Below are positions 43,865-52,633 of a stretch of DNA of 64,000 bases, piece after piece. Every line of letters starts with the position of its first letter. Position 1 is the first letter of the stretch. The stretch is from positions 1-64,000 of the forward strand of contig CAZXSC010000004.1 in assembly GCA_964643045.1 (NCBI GenBank). Direction: 5' to 3'. The translations under genes were made by a program, and so were the position numbers. The DNA is from TMED23 sp964643045. GTDB lineage: Bacteria > Pseudomonadota > Alphaproteobacteria > Rhodospirillales > UBA2165. A model generated the notes under the pieces. That model was given only the letters and a program-made list of their open reading frames with translations, made no database searches and was not told where the DNA came from.

Positions 43865-44148
43865 TGGCCGATTTCGATAGTTTTAAATCAAATGGAGATC
43901 GCACAAAAGGTGGCGAAAGTGGTGGGCGGCGTCCGTTTTTTCGACGTAGAAAATCATGCCCCTTTTCTGGACCAAACGCGACGAAGATCGATTACAAAGA
44001 CACCAAAACATTAATACGTTATCTTTCTGAACGCGGTAAAATAGTCCCAAGTAGAATCACAGCTGTTTCTGCAAAAAAACAGCGAGAACTTGCTAGGGCA
44101 ATAAAACACGCCCGTTTTCTCGCATTAATACCGTACGTTTCGCAATAA
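43864..44148 (+). CDS. rpsR: 30S ribosomal protein S18
   Basis: A 94-aa S18 with the core 'IDYKDTKTLIRYLSERGKIVPSRITAVSAKKQRELARAIKHARFLALIPY', a near-universal S18 pattern. A ~25-residue basic N-terminal extension ('GGRRPFFRRRKSCPFSG') carries a single Cys. It shares one base with the rpsF stop, so the S6 and S18 subunits are translationally coupled, consistent with their 1:1 binding. Confidence 0.97.
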   Translation: MADFDSFKSNGDRTKGGESGGRRPFFRRRKSCPFSGPNATKIDYKDTKTLIRYLSERGKIVPSRITAVSAKKQRELARAIKHARFLALIPYVSQ

Positions 44149-44209
44149 CACATAATATTCATTCAAAGTTATAAAAGAAATAGAATAATACGTGCAGGAA
44201 AAAAGCGGG

Positions 44210-45163
44210 ATGCACCCGAAAATTTCTAGGGAAACTATCATCGCTATTGGAGCAGGATTCATTAGCGCCCTTTTGTACAAAATGGCGTCCACCGGGCTCG
44301 TATTGGGTATTTTATTAGCTTATTTTGCATTGCAACCAATACTACTAATAGGATTAGACAAGGGCCGTAGAGCCGTAACTATTGCAATGTTGTCTGGAGT
44401 TTGCGGAACTGTATTCTTGGCGAATTCATTTCAAGCTATCTTGTACGGTGTCTCGGTAGTTTTTCCTGCATGGATAATAGTTGTCACTACCATGACTTTT
44501 CAAACATCTACAAGCAGTGTAAACAAATGGTTTCCGCTAGGAGAAATAGTTGCCCGATTAACTGCGCTGGGGATAATCGCCACAATTACCAGTGTAATTA
44601 TCTTTCATGATACGCCAGGTGGGCTAACCCAAAGTGTTGAATCGTTTTTAAATGAATTGATTGCAAATTCTACTCAATTTAACTCGTCGGCAGATGTTGG
44701 GCCTATAATTGGAAAACTAGTGCCGTTATTCCCCGCAATTACAGTCTCTTCTTGGCTATTGATGATTATTATAAATACGTTGGCCGCACACGCCATATTG
44801 GTAAAAAAACGCAAGGGGGTTAGGCCAAAATTAAATTATACAGCTGTTACAGCACCGGAATGGGCTTATTGGGCACTTGTTTGTTCAGCGGTATTCTTAT
44901 TAACAGGCTCATCTAACATCGAATATGTTGGTCGCAATTTAGTTATCATACTTTTTATCCCATTTTTGCTTGTAGGCTTGACTGTGATCCACACTTTTGC
45001 CCGTCGATTTGGATCTCCAACTATAGCATTAGTATCTTTTTATGCTTTAATGATGATTTCAAGCTGGCCTGTTTTACTCACTATTTTGGTTGGTTTTTTC
45101 GAAAAATGGATCAAGTTCAGAGAAAAATTTCCAACAACCGACGATAAAAATAATGAGGAATGA
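44210..45163 (+). CDS. DUF2232 family membrane protein
   Basis: A ~317-aa polytopic membrane protein with roughly eight hydrophobic segments. DUF2232 proteins stand between rpsR and rplI in many alphaproteobacteria, and this one keeps that position. 'FPAITVSSWLLMIIINTLAAHAIL' and 'APEWAYWALVCSAVFLL' fit the family. Function unknown; a resemblance to Firmicutes YybS-like and transporter ECF S-like proteins is possible. The start ATG 44210 has AGGAA 9 nt upstream; an in-frame GTG at 44192 is the alternative. The gap to rplI is 227 nt, with no convincing feature. Confidence 0.83.
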   Translation: MHPKISRETIIAIGAGFISALLYKMASTGLVLGILLAYFALQPILLIGLDKGRRAVTIAMLSGVCGTVFLANSFQAILYGVSVVFPAWIIVVTTMTFQTSTSSVNKWFPLGEIVARLTALGIIATITSVIIFHDTPGGLTQSVESFLNELIANSTQFNSSADVGPIIGKLVPLFPAITVSSWLLMIIINTLAAHAILVKKRKGVRPKLNYTAVTAPEWAYWALVCSAVFLLTGSSNIEYVGRNLVIILFIPFLLVGLTVIHTFARRFGSPTIALVSFYALMMISSWPVLLTILVGFFEKWIKFREKFPTTDDKNNEE

Positions 45164-45390
45164 GAATTAGAAATTATTCGATAGTTAAGCGACGAGACAC
45201 AAATGATATTTTGGTTGCCATGGCTGTTATACAATAGTAGTTTCCCGCCGGTCTTCCCCACTAATCTGCAAACGAATAGGGTGTTTTACGTTGTTTAATC
45301 TTACCCCCGTTGAGAACGAAAAAGGCTATTTACCGAAGGATCGACGTTTGGTTCGGCAGATGATAGAAACTATAGCGAAAGTATAATGAA

Positions 45391-46074
45391 ATGGAAGTTA
45401 TCTTATTAGAAAAAATTGAAAAGCTTGGACAAATGGGCGACCTTGTTACTGTTAAACCTGGTTTTGCACGAAACTTTCTATTACCCCAAAAGAAAGCCGT
45501 AACCGCAACAGATGAAAACAAGGCACATTTTAATCGTCAGCGAACACAGCTCGAAGCCCAGAACCTCAAACAAAAATCGGAAGCTGAAAAAATTGGAAAA
45601 AAACTTAATGGTAAAACAATTATCATAGTCCGCCAAGCAGGTGAGGCCGGGCAGCTATATGGATCTGTAAGTGCGCGAGATATTTCCAATGGCATTACTG
45701 AGTCCGGTTTTTCTATTGACCGTAGCCAAGTCAAACTAGAAAATCCTATAAAAACTGTTGGGATGCACTCTATTCAAATCACACTTCATCCGGAAGTTAG
45801 TGTTTCAGCAACAATAAATGTTGCGCGTTCCAATGAAGAAGCAAAGATTCAGGATAAGACAGGAAAAGCAGTGGCTAAAGATGAAGAACAGCCAAACGCA
45901 GTTGAGGAATTGGTAGAACAATTGGATGCTGAAGAATTAAATATGCCGTCTTCCACGGAAGCAGAAGACCAAGCAGCAAAAGTATTAGCAACCGTTGAAG
46001 AGGTATCGACTGCTATTGATCCGGAAAATGTTACGGAATCGAAAAACGAGACTACAGATGAAAAAACAGAGTGA
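45391..46074 (+). CDS. rplI: 50S ribosomal protein L9 with long acidic C-terminal tail
   Basis: L9 binds 23S rRNA at the base of the L1 stalk and helps keep reading frame. Residues 1-~148 are a complete L9: 'MEVILLEKIEKLGQMGDLV', 'VKPGFARNFLLPQKKAV', the connecting helix, and the C-domain 'GQLYGSVSARDISNGI'. L9 is usually ~150 aa; here ~75 further residues form a Glu/Asp/Thr-rich tail, ending in 'ENVTESKNETTDEKTE'. A 230-nt non-coding stretch follows before cfa. Confidence 0.96.
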   Translation: MEVILLEKIEKLGQMGDLVTVKPGFARNFLLPQKKAVTATDENKAHFNRQRTQLEAQNLKQKSEAEKIGKKLNGKTIIIVRQAGEAGQLYGSVSARDISNGITESGFSIDRSQVKLENPIKTVGMHSIQITLHPEVSVSATINVARSNEEAKIQDKTGKAVAKDEEQPNAVEELVEQLDAEELNMPSSTEAEDQAAKVLATVEEVSTAIDPENVTESKNETTDEKTE

Positions 46075-46307
46075 AATATAGTCTTGAATTTTGATTAAGC
46101 GAATGTTTTGTTGAAATAAGCTGACCTTATTGATCTGTATTTGAATTTTGTTATTTGTTTATAATTAAGAAACTAACGGCCTCAACCATAACGAAAAAAT
46201 ATATTGCGCAAGAGCTGGACTTGCTTGTATTTTATGTGTGTGACACTTTATAATTCGCAACGATGTGGTGTTAGCAAAGGTACACGAAGCTTTGATTGGG
46301 AGAAATG

Positions 46308-47558
46308 ATGTACTTATTACAATTAATTCTCAGTCGAATAATAAACACAGGTAGTCTGAAAATTATAAATTCAGACGGAAAAATTTATAATTTTTCAGGA
46401 CAACCCAACAATCTTTTACCAAACGAAATTTGCGTTGAATTCCATGATAAATTATTCGCAAGTTTTCTCGCACTCTCACCGAGCATGGCGTTGGGTACAG
46501 GTTACATGCATAACCGGCTAAGTATAAAGGATGGAACAATCTATGATTTCCTCAAATTTCTCGCCATAAATGTGTATAACAATAATGATCATTGGCTTCA
46601 TAAGGCGTTAAAATCATCAGCTTTACTTAAAAAGCGTTTCCAGCAGCTCAATCTTTTAAAAAAATCACGTAAAAATGTAGCTCACCACTACGACCTTTCT
46701 GGAGAACTGTACCAACATTTCCTCGATTCTGACAGACAGTACTCCTGTGCTTACTTTGCCAAAAAAAACAATAGTTTGGAGGAGGCGCAGTTTAATAAAA
46801 AAAGCCACATAGCCGCAAAGTTATTAATTAACAAAAATCATAATATCCTAGATATTGGTTGTGGCTGGGGTGGTATGGGTCTTTACATTGCCCGTAATTT
46901 TGGGGCAAAGGTGAAAGGAATTACCCTTTCCGAAGAGCAATTGAAAGAAGCGAATAAAAGAGCTACCTCAGAAAATTTAGATGGATTAGCTAAATTCAGT
47001 CTATTAGATTATAGGATGATTAATGAGCAATACAATCGCATAGTTTCTGTTGGCATGTTTGAACATGTGGGCGTCAACCACTTCAATCAATTTTTCCGAA
47101 AAATTTATGAAAGCCTAACGGCCGATGGTATCGCTCTTATTCATACTATCGGGCGCTTCGGCCCCCCCTCCGTAACGGATCCTTGGATTCGGAAATACAT
47201 TTTCCCCGGTGGTTATATTCCATCACTTTCTGAAATTTCACCTGCAATAGAAAAATCTGGTTTGATCATAACCGATATGGAATTCTTGGGACAACACTAT
47301 GCTGAAACTCTAAGACATTGGCAGAATAATTTTCAAACTAATCGAGATAAAATAAAGGGTATTTATGACGAAATTTTCTGTAAAATGTGGGAATTCTATT
47401 TAGCGGGTAGTGAAATTTCATTCCGATATCTTGACTCAACTGTCTTTCAAATCCAATTAGTAAAAAAGCGTTATAATGTTCCTATGACCCGCGATTATAT
47501 GTCAGACGGACAAGTAGTTGCGCAAAAACTTACCCCAAAACAAACTGAGGCGGCATAA
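46308..47558 (+). CDS. cfa: Cyclopropane-fatty-acyl-phospholipid synthase family protein
   Basis: A ~416-aa SAM-dependent enzyme that adds a methylene bridge across unsaturated acyl chains in membrane phospholipids. Landmarks: 'HYDLSGELYQHFLDSDRQYSCAYF', the SAM motif 'ILDIGCGWGGMGLYIA', 'GITLSEEQLKEANKRA', 'RIVSVGMFEHVGVNHF', and 'FPGGYIPSLSEI'. These fit Cfa rather than general methyltransferases. The N-terminal domain (1-~125) is the usual lipid-binding part. ATG 46308 follows GGGAG by 5 nt; an upstream TTG at 46296 is less likely. It stands alone between rplI and dnaB. Confidence 0.92.
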   Translation: MYLLQLILSRIINTGSLKIINSDGKIYNFSGQPNNLLPNEICVEFHDKLFASFLALSPSMALGTGYMHNRLSIKDGTIYDFLKFLAINVYNNNDHWLHKALKSSALLKKRFQQLNLLKKSRKNVAHHYDLSGELYQHFLDSDRQYSCAYFAKKNNSLEEAQFNKKSHIAAKLLINKNHNILDIGCGWGGMGLYIARNFGAKVKGITLSEEQLKEANKRATSENLDGLAKFSLLDYRMINEQYNRIVSVGMFEHVGVNHFNQFFRKIYESLTADGIALIHTIGRFGPPSVTDPWIRKYIFPGGYIPSLSEISPAIEKSGLIITDMEFLGQHYAETLRHWQNNFQTNRDKIKGIYDEIFCKMWEFYLAGSEISFRYLDSTVFQIQLVKKRYNVPMTRDYMSDGQVVAQKLTPKQTEAA

Positions 47559-47682
47559 AATCAATCTCTATGTTGCCTTAAAATCAATTATTTAAATTTT
47601 TTGTTAGTTATCCCCATATCTCACAGGGCTGTGCATCTTTTCCTTCTTCTCATACACGCTTGATCAGGGTAGTTTCTCCATT

Positions 47683-49215
47683 ATGGTTACAGCAATCCAA
47701 AATAATTCTGCTCCGGATAAAAGCATCAAAGCGGTACGAACTGACGAGGTGAACATAGCTCAGTTTCGTTCCCCTCCCCATAACTTTGAAGCTGAAAAAG
47801 CATTGCTTGGAGCAATATTTGCCAATAACAATGCCTACGACCGTGTGGCAGGCTATCTTCGACCTGAACATTTTGCTGATCCTATTCATGGTAAGGTTTT
47901 CGATGCAATTTCTAAATTAATCGAACGTGGCCAAATTGCAGATCCCATTACCCTCCACAACTTTTTTGAACAAGATGGTTCAATGGCTGATGTTGGGGGT
48001 ACACGTTATCTTGCTGAAATTGCTAGTTCAATGGTTAGCGTTATAAATTCTGCTGAATACGGAAAATCCATTTATGATTTGCACCTAAAGCGCCAACTGA
48101 TCGAATTAGGCGAACAAGTTGTAAATCGAGCCTATACACCTGAAGTTGATGACTCGGCCCTAAGCCAGATAGAAAATGCTGAACAAACGCTTTATGACCT
48201 AGCAACCACCGGTGAAATCGAAGGGGGATTTCAAGACTTCAAGTCTACAATAGTTTCTGCATTAGAAATGGCTGAAATTGCACATAAACGTGATGGTCAA
48301 CTGAGTGGAGTTTCAACCGGTCTCCGCGATTTAGATCAAGTGATGGGGGGACTCCATCCCTCGGATCTGGTCATTTTAGCAGGCCGTCCTTCAATGGGAA
48401 AAACAGCTCTTGCTACCAATATTGCTTTTAATGCAGCCTATGATTACAAATCCGAGAACGATGAAAACAACAAAAAGAGGGTATTAGACGGTGCTGTTGT
48501 TGGCTATTTTTCGCTAGAAATGTCCGCCGAGCAGTTGGCCGCACGTATTTTATCTGAACAGTCACAAATCGCTTCGGATAAAATGCGCCGGGGCACCTTA
48601 ACTAATGAAGAATTCGATAAGCTTGTGATAGCCTCTCAGCAATTACACCAACTTCCAATCTTTATTGACGATACCCCCGCTCTATCAATTTCAGCGCTGC
48701 GAACGCGGGCTCGGCGCTTGAAAAGAAATGAAGGAATTGGATTAATTATTGTTGATTATCTGCAATTAATGGAAGGTTCTACCGTGAGTGATAATCGAGT
48801 TCAAGAAATCAGTGAAATTACGCGAGGACTTAAGACGCTAGCGAAAGAGTTGGACGTACCTGTGCTCGCGCTTTCTCAGTTATCTCGTGCAGTCGAACAG
48901 CGTGAGGATAAAAGACCTCAATTATCAGATCTTCGAGAGTCGGGTACAATTGAACAAGACGCCGACGTGGTTAGTTTTATATTTCGCCAAGCTTATTACG
49001 ATGAACGTAGCGAGCCAGTTCAACGCGCTGAAGAATCATTAGAAAAATTCGCAACGCGGCATTCTGATTGGGAAGAACGGCGCGAACAAAATCGTTTTAT
49101 AGCAGAATTAATTATTGGAAAACAGAGGCATGGTCCGACAGGAACCACTAAACTACATTTTAACGGCATGTACACACGCTTTGGTGACCTTGATACTCAA
49201 CATTTTGAATCTTAA
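47683..49215 (+). CDS. dnaB: Replicative DNA helicase DnaB
   Basis: The hexameric 5'-3' fork helicase. The 510-aa protein has the N-terminal domain ('PPHNFEAEKALLGAIFANNNAYD', 'FADPIHGKVFDAI'). The RecA-type C-domain has Walker A 'GRPSMGKTALATNIA', 'GYFSLEMSAEQLAARI', Walker B 'LIIVDYLQLM', and 'LSQLSRAVEQREDKRPQLSDLRESG'. The length is normal. A short run of charged residues ('YKSENDENNKKRVLDGA') is inserted after Walker A, typical of alphaproteobacterial DnaB. dnaB-alr-radA is a conserved neighbourhood. Confidence 0.97.
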   Translation: MVTAIQNNSAPDKSIKAVRTDEVNIAQFRSPPHNFEAEKALLGAIFANNNAYDRVAGYLRPEHFADPIHGKVFDAISKLIERGQIADPITLHNFFEQDGSMADVGGTRYLAEIASSMVSVINSAEYGKSIYDLHLKRQLIELGEQVVNRAYTPEVDDSALSQIENAEQTLYDLATTGEIEGGFQDFKSTIVSALEMAEIAHKRDGQLSGVSTGLRDLDQVMGGLHPSDLVILAGRPSMGKTALATNIAFNAAYDYKSENDENNKKRVLDGAVVGYFSLEMSAEQLAARILSEQSQIASDKMRRGTLTNEEFDKLVIASQQLHQLPIFIDDTPALSISALRTRARRLKRNEGIGLIIVDYLQLMEGSTVSDNRVQEISEITRGLKTLAKELDVPVLALSQLSRAVEQREDKRPQLSDLRESGTIEQDADVVSFIFRQAYYDERSEPVQRAEESLEKFATRHSDWEERREQNRFIAELIIGKQRHGPTGTTKLHFNGMYTRFGDLDTQHFES

Positions 49216-49402
49216 CAAATTTAACCTATAGAAACGGATTTATAATCAGTTTATAATGGTATCCACCAAGACATTTGGCACCTAGACTTGTGCGCAAAGT
49301 AAAAGAAAATTGTTTCGTTTCATAGTGATAGGAAAGAAAAAATACGAGCCTATTATTTTCTAACTACTGCGACACATAAAATTAAAAAAGAGAGGCTTTA
49401 AA

Positions 49403-50482
49403 ATGGTAACCTTCGGAAAAACTGGGGCTATCTTAATTATTGACCTCGAAGCCTTAAAACAAAATTATATAATTTTGTCTAATAGACTGCCATTTGCAGA
49501 ATTGGCAGCTGTGGTCAAAGCTGACGCGTATGGAATTGGTGTCAAGGAAGTAGCGACTGCCCTCTCTGATCTAGGTTGCATGCACTATTTTGTGGCAACG
49601 GTAGATGAAGGAATTGAGTTAAGGCGCATTTTGCCAAAAGCCACAATATATATCTTTCATGGTGTTCTACCCGGCACTGAAGATGATCTAGTCTCTTATT
49701 CTCTAATCCCTGTTCTTAATAGCCCAGAGCAAATTGAAATTTGGCTACCTCATGCTGCTCACAGTGCTTGCCTTCACATTGACACTGGCATGTCACGATT
49801 AGGGTTGACGCCCGAGCAATGCTTCAAAGTGGAAAATTTAATGACTTACAACATCTGCATGGTGATGAGTCACCTTGCCTGTGCAGAAATTCATAATCAC
49901 CCAAAAAATACAGAACAACTTGATCTATTTAGAAAACTCCTAAAACATGTACCGACAAAATTTTCTAGTTTAGCCGCTAGTGCCGGCATTTTCTTAGGAC
50001 CCGATTACCAATTTGATCTTTGCAGGGCCGGGGTATCTCTTTATGGGATAAATCCAACACCATCAACTCAAAATCCTTTGAAACAAGTGATTCGTTTACA
50101 AGCAAGAATCATACAATTACGTTCCGTTGACTCCCCCCAGACCGTTGGTTATGGTGCGACGCATCAGTTTAAAAAATCAGCAAAAATAGCCACACTTGGA
50201 ATCGGTTATGCAGACGGGTATATGCGCAGTCTTGGAAATTCGGGTATAGCCTTTATAGGTGATCATGAGGCGCCAGTTGTGGGGCAGATTTCTATGGACT
50301 TAACTACTGTTGATGTAACGAACGTTCCCGAAAATCTTCTTTCACTCCATACTTTCGTTGATCTAATAGGACCTAATAATCCAATTGATCAGATCGCCAA
50401 ACAGGCGGGTACGATTGGCTATGAACTTTTGACCGGTTTAGGTAATCGTATTGAACGTCACTACAATTTCGGGAAGGGTTAA
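49403..50482 (+). CDS. alr: Alanine racemase
   Basis: A PLP enzyme making D-alanine for peptidoglycan. The 359-aa protein has the cofactor lysine Lys39 in 'AAVVKADAYGIGV', 'IDTGMSRLGLTP', 'RAGVSLYGINP', and the C-terminal barrel 'VGYGATHQFKKSAKIATLGIGYADGYMR' with the second-base Tyr, and 'VVGQISMDLTTVDV'. AGAGAGG lies close upstream of ATG 49403. The 187-nt gap before it contains two TATAAT-like boxes but no clear -35. radA follows after 35 nt. Confidence 0.95.
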   Translation: MVTFGKTGAILIIDLEALKQNYIILSNRLPFAELAAVVKADAYGIGVKEVATALSDLGCMHYFVATVDEGIELRRILPKATIYIFHGVLPGTEDDLVSYSLIPVLNSPEQIEIWLPHAAHSACLHIDTGMSRLGLTPEQCFKVENLMTYNICMVMSHLACAEIHNHPKNTEQLDLFRKLLKHVPTKFSSLAASAGIFLGPDYQFDLCRAGVSLYGINPTPSTQNPLKQVIRLQARIIQLRSVDSPQTVGYGATHQFKKSAKIATLGIGYADGYMRSLGNSGIAFIGDHEAPVVGQISMDLTTVDVTNVPENLLSLHTFVDLIGPNNPIDQIAKQAGTIGYELLTGLGNRIERHYNFGKG

Positions 50483-50517
50483 GTTCAAATGAATTTCCTT
50501 CAGTAACAAGGATTATA

Positions 50518-51942
50518 ATGGCTGCACCTCAAATCATATATATCTGTCAAATTTGCGGCTCCAGCCAGACAAAATGGACTGGCCAGTGCGGGTCTTGCGG
50601 CAAATGGAACTCAATCATTGAAGATATTGCCAAAGATGTAACCCCCAAAGGAATGTCTAACAAAAAAGGCCGCAAAATTGAATTCGTTGGTCTAAAAGGT
50701 ACTGAAAAAACATATTCCCGGATATTAACCAAAATTATTGAATTTGACCGCGTATGCGGCGGTGGCCTAGTCCCAGGCTCCGCAGTCCTTGTTGGTGGTG
50801 ATCCAGGTATCGGCAAATCGACCATATTATTGCAAGTTTGTGCGGCAATATCAAAAACTAAAAACGCGCGTTGTTTATATATTTCAGGCGAGGAAGCTAT
50901 TGACCAAGTTCGAATGCGAGCTGAACGTTTAGGGATCGCGAATGCAAAAGTTGAACTTGCTTCAGCAACTAGTGTCCGCAATATTACTGCTACCATAGAC
51001 GGGCCCAACAATCCAACTGTAGTGGTAGCTGATTCCATACAAACCTTATATGTTGATAATTTGGATTCAGCTCCCGGCACGGTGACACAAGTCCGGGCAT
51101 CAGCTCAAGAGCTCATCAGTTTAGCCAAACGCCGCGGATTTGTATTATTTTTGATCGGCCATGTTACAAAGGAAGGCAACATCGCCGGTCCAAAGGTACT
51201 GGAACATATGGTCGACTGCGTTCTTTATTTTGAAGGTGAGCGTAGTTACCAATTTCGAATCCTTCGAGCAATAAAGAATCGTTTCGGCCCTGCGGACGAA
51301 ATAGGTGTTTTTGAGATGACCGTCTCAGGCCTAGCTCAGGTCAAGAACCCTTCTGCAATCTTTTTAGCAGATCGTGAAAATAGCGCAAATGGTTCTAGCG
51401 TATTTGCTGGAATAGAAGGCAGTCGTCCCATGTTAATTGAGATACAAGCTTTAACTGCACCAACAAGTTTTGGGACCCCTAGGCGAGCGGTAGTCGGGTG
51501 GGATTCAAATAGATTATCCATGATATTAGCAGTCCTAGAAGCAAGGTGCGGCTTATCAATTAACAGCCACGACGTATATCTAAATGTTGCGGGTGGATTA
51601 CGAATTAGCGAACCGGCCGCCGATTTAGCAGTTGCAGCCGCATTGATTTCATCGATTACTGTTATTTCATTACCTGCTAAAACTGTTTTCTATGGAGAAA
51701 TAGGTCTCTCGGGCGAAGTCCGTCCCGTGAGCCGAAGCGACGTTCGTCTTAAAGAAGCCCAGACGCTGGGATTCGATGCAGCCGTCGCTCCTGAATTGCG
51801 TAGACAGTTCGACCCTGAGAAAAATATGGCCGCATACCAAATAAATTTAATTAAGATCAAACATTTGAACCAATTAATCGATTACATCAAAAAAAACGGT
51901 GGCAAGGCGTTACTAACAAACCCAGCTTTTAATAAGAACTAA
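50518..51942 (+). CDS. radA: DNA repair protein RadA
   Basis: Promotes branch migration in recombinational repair. The 474-aa protein has a four-cysteine zinc finger (Cys10, 13, 24, 27), Walker A 'GGDPGIGKST' (93-102), the RadA-specific 'KNRFGP' motif, and a C-terminal Lon-like domain ('LNVAGGLRISEPAADLAVAAAL', 'FYGEIGLSGEVRPV'). It lies between alr and cvpA with short gaps, so alr-radA-cvpA-purF form a likely operon. Confidence 0.97.
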   Translation: MAAPQIIYICQICGSSQTKWTGQCGSCGKWNSIIEDIAKDVTPKGMSNKKGRKIEFVGLKGTEKTYSRILTKIIEFDRVCGGGLVPGSAVLVGGDPGIGKSTILLQVCAAISKTKNARCLYISGEEAIDQVRMRAERLGIANAKVELASATSVRNITATIDGPNNPTVVVADSIQTLYVDNLDSAPGTVTQVRASAQELISLAKRRGFVLFLIGHVTKEGNIAGPKVLEHMVDCVLYFEGERSYQFRILRAIKNRFGPADEIGVFEMTVSGLAQVKNPSAIFLADRENSANGSSVFAGIEGSRPMLIEIQALTAPTSFGTPRRAVVGWDSNRLSMILAVLEARCGLSINSHDVYLNVAGGLRISEPAADLAVAAALISSITVISLPAKTVFYGEIGLSGEVRPVSRSDVRLKEAQTLGFDAAVAPELRRQFDPEKNMAAYQINLIKIKHLNQLIDYIKKNGGKALLTNPAFNKN

Positions 51943-51955
51943 TTTTAGAAAATAA

Positions 51956-52624
51956 ATGGAAATTTTACCTATAAATAGTCTCGATATTAGCGTAAGCATA
52001 TTTTTGTTAATAAGCGCATTAACCGGACTCATTCTTGGTTTTATTCGTGGAGGCCTGTTTATCATTTCATGGCTAGGATCAGCAGTCTCTGTGTTATTAA
52101 TCTTCCCTCACATAAAGCCTTACGCACGTCAATATATCGAGAATAATTTTGTTGCCGATCTAAGTAGTGGCATTGTTATATTTCTTGTAACACTCGTTAT
52201 CTTGTTTTTACTAAGTTCTGTAATCGGTAGCTGGGTACGTAATTCTCGTCTTAATTCACTAGATCGCTCTTTAGGGATGCTAGCTGGCATTGTCATCGCG
52301 AGTTTGTTGTTAGCGACAGGATACATAATAACCGAAAACGTATGGCCTCCAAAAAAACACCCGCCATGGATACAAGAAGCAAAATCCCTTTATTTGATTC
52401 GTAAAGGTGCACAAGCTTTAAGTCAAATATTGCCCGAATACTTAAAAAATAAGGCCAAAGAAGTACTCGGTGAGAACACGGCCAAGACCCGCAAATTTAT
52501 TGAAAAAGAAGCAATTGATCGATTTGTTCGTCCGAGAAATAAAAATTCAACTCCCAAAGATCGCTCCGGATATGATAAGAAAGAAAGGCGTGGCATTGAA
52601 AATCTTCTCGATAGGACACAATAA
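51956..52624 (+). CDS. cvpA: CvpA family membrane protein
   Basis: A 222-aa protein with four hydrophobic segments in the first ~125 residues ('SIFLLISALTGLILGFIRGG', then 'SLDRSLGMLAGIVIASLLLA'), followed by a polar, basic C-terminal tail. The family is named from colicin V production in E. coli; its molecular role is unclear, though envelope effects are reported. It lies directly before purF, its usual partner, with a 9-nt gap. Confidence 0.92.
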   Translation: MEILPINSLDISVSIFLLISALTGLILGFIRGGLFIISWLGSAVSVLLIFPHIKPYARQYIENNFVADLSSGIVIFLVTLVILFLLSSVIGSWVRNSRLNSLDRSLGMLAGIVIASLLLATGYIITENVWPPKKHPPWIQEAKSLYLIRKGAQALSQILPEYLKNKAKEVLGENTAKTRKFIEKEAIDRFVRPRNKNSTPKDRSGYDKKERRGIENLLDRTQ

Positions 52625-52633
52625 ATTAAGCCA

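Noticed and set aside
45164..45390. A gene or structured RNA in the gap before rplI
   Set aside because: Only a 5-bp inverted repeat (CCGAA/TTCGG) and no plausible frame; judged to be plain upstream sequence.
50547..51080. A 177-codon open frame antisense to radA
   Set aside because: It mirrors the conserved zinc finger and Walker A region of radA; no independent motif is present.
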